NCBI GenBank assembly: GCA_031255655.1
Contig: JAIRSB010000209.1
Coordinates: 1-6,222 of the forward strand
DNA length: 6,222 bases
Source: Spirochaetaceae bacterium
GTDB lineage: Bacteria > Spirochaetota > Spirochaetia > Treponematales > Breznakiellaceae
Direction of reading: 5' to 3'
The notes under the pieces are model-generated. The model had not been told where the DNA came from. It saw nothing but the letters and a program-made list of their open reading frames with translations, and did not search any database. The translations under genes and the position numbers were made by a program. Below are positions 5,427-6,222 of this stretch, piece by piece. Numbering within the stretch: the first letter of the stretch is position 1; every line of letters starts with the position of its first letter.

Positions 5427-6140
5427 ATGTTCATAATGGAGAGGCGAAAAATCATTGCCGCAGGTCTTGTAATGACTATTTCCTTGATATTTACGAGGAC
5501 GCTGCTGGCTGGGGATGTGGCTTCTTTTGTGGATTTAGGCTTTTCGCAGGACGGCGGAATCTATATGTTCGCGCAATACGGTGTGGACGAAGATAGTCTG
5601 CGTCCGTGGTCTGAACTGTACATCGTTGATGTTGCCCGCAACGATTTTGTGCGGGACGGACGTTTTTCGTACAAACATGACGAGCCTGTCGCGTTGGGGC
5701 AGGACGGCTCCGCGGCTTTGCTGCGTATCATTTCAAACAACACTAAAACCATTCAGAAGTATCGCAGCGATTTCATGCATCAAGGCATCCCGCTGTTTAT
5801 TTCGCTGGAGGATATTCGCAACCCCGGCGGGCAAACAATAGATTTTAGGGATTTTGAACGCAGTGTACACTATGACGCGGACTTAAACTCCATAATTTAC
5901 GGCGGCGGCATAGTCCGCTCATCATTTTATATTATTTTTAACAGTGTTGACCGTTACGGCCGAAAAAAGACATACCGAATAGGCAATCCCGATGTAAAAC
6001 GCGCCGGAGTAACCACTTACAGTATCAAAAAGGCGATTGTAAATCCTGAAAGAACGTCGATGATTCTTGTTATTGAAATGACCGTATTGAACGGAGACGG
6101 CGCTGATATTCGTTACATGATTGAGGCGGTGCGCCTGTAG
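5427..6140 (+). CDS. Secreted protein resembling DUF2259 (function unknown)
   Basis: A 237-residue exported protein. The N-terminus has charged residues (ERRK, 5-8), a hydrophobic core (9-22) and a likely signal peptidase I site after LLA (26-28), giving a mature start at GDVASF. The following ASFVDLGFSQDGGIYMFAQYG (32-52) and the ELYIVDVARNDFV segment match my memory of the DUF2259 predicted secreted protein family common in treponemes; this was not checked by search. The rest is beta-rich with no cysteines in the mature part and no catalytic motif seen. Start may be ATG 5427 or ATG 5436 (Met4); both keep the signal peptide. It lies 138 bases after the sigma operon, behind a possible weak terminator, so it may have its own promoter or be reached by read-through; GATAAT at 5413-5418 is a possible -10 but has no clear -35. 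Confidence 0.8.
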   Translation: MFIMERRKIIAAGLVMTISLIFTRTLLAGDVASFVDLGFSQDGGIYMFAQYGVDEDSLRPWSELYIVDVARNDFVRDGRFSYKHDEPVALGQDGSAALLRIISNNTKTIQKYRSDFMHQGIPLFISLEDIRNPGGQTIDFRDFERSVHYDADLNSIIYGGGIVRSSFYIIFNSVDRYGRKKTYRIGNPDVKRAGVTTYSIKKAIVNPERTSMILVIEMTVLNGDGADIRYMIEAVRL

Positions 6141-6222
6141 CAAGGCTCTCTAAACCCGCACGAACCCGTCTGTAAAAACTATTTCACTTTTAATTTATTT
6201 TACAACACATAAAAAAATCCCC
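6141..6222. other. AT-rich end of the window without a gene
   Basis: No ORF of note or RNA gene is visible. TGTAAAA (6171-6177) and TTTTACA (6198-6204) form a 7-base inverted repeat with a 20-base spacer. It is AT-rich and not followed by a T-run on the + strand, so it is not a convincing terminator. It could be a protein-binding site or part of the control region of a gene beyond the window. Confidence 0.3.

Noticed and set aside
6171..6204. TGTAAAA / TTTTACA repeat as a terminator of the DUF2259-like gene
   Set aside because: The stem is AT-rich with a 20-base loop and is not followed by a T-run.

Overview
The window reads as a chromosomal segment of a spirochaete, most likely a Treponema or a close relative. 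The basis is recognition of protein families: a lipoprotein with an SH3 module of a type I associate with treponemes, a DUF2259-like secreted protein, and an ECF sigma/zinc anti-sigma pair with treponeme-like wording. Base composition is mid-range by eye. There are no insertion sequences, CRISPR arrays, tRNAs, rRNAs or phage genes. The genus assignment rests on memory of family sequences, not on a search.

Layout. 1-256 is non-coding, or holds at most the tail of an upstream gene, and ends in a good sigma70-type promoter placed so that lepA mRNA may start at or next to its ATG. 257-2062 (+) is an intact lepA (EF4). 2115-3479 (-) is a convergent lipoprotein gene with SH3-like segments. 3480-3620 is a divergent control region. 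3621-5288 (+) is a tight three-gene unit: ECF sigma factor, membrane anti-sigma factor with a zinc-binding HC2 domain, and a secreted protein of unknown function. The genes overlap by 14 and 4 bases, so translation is probably coupled. 5289-5426 holds a hairpin pair that may be a terminator, and an oddly protein-like open frame without a start. 5427-6140 (+) is a secreted protein resembling DUF2259. 6141-6222 is AT-rich and has no gene.

How the genes work together. The sigma and anti-sigma genes form a standard cell-surface signalling module: the membrane protein would hold the sigma factor inactive until an envelope signal releases it. The co-translated exported protein is the best candidate for an unusual component, as a sensor partner, co-regulator or effector. 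The other genes (elongation factor, lipoprotein, DUF2259-like protein) have no evident functional link beyond an envelope location for two of them.

A recurring pattern is that the three genes that begin transcription units (lepA, the lipoprotein gene, the sigma gene) lack a visible Shine-Dalgarno sequence, whereas the internal or downstream genes (anti-sigma, third gene, DUF2259-like) have one. I found no clear-cut novel system. The third operon gene and the possible leaderless starts are the points most worth a second look.
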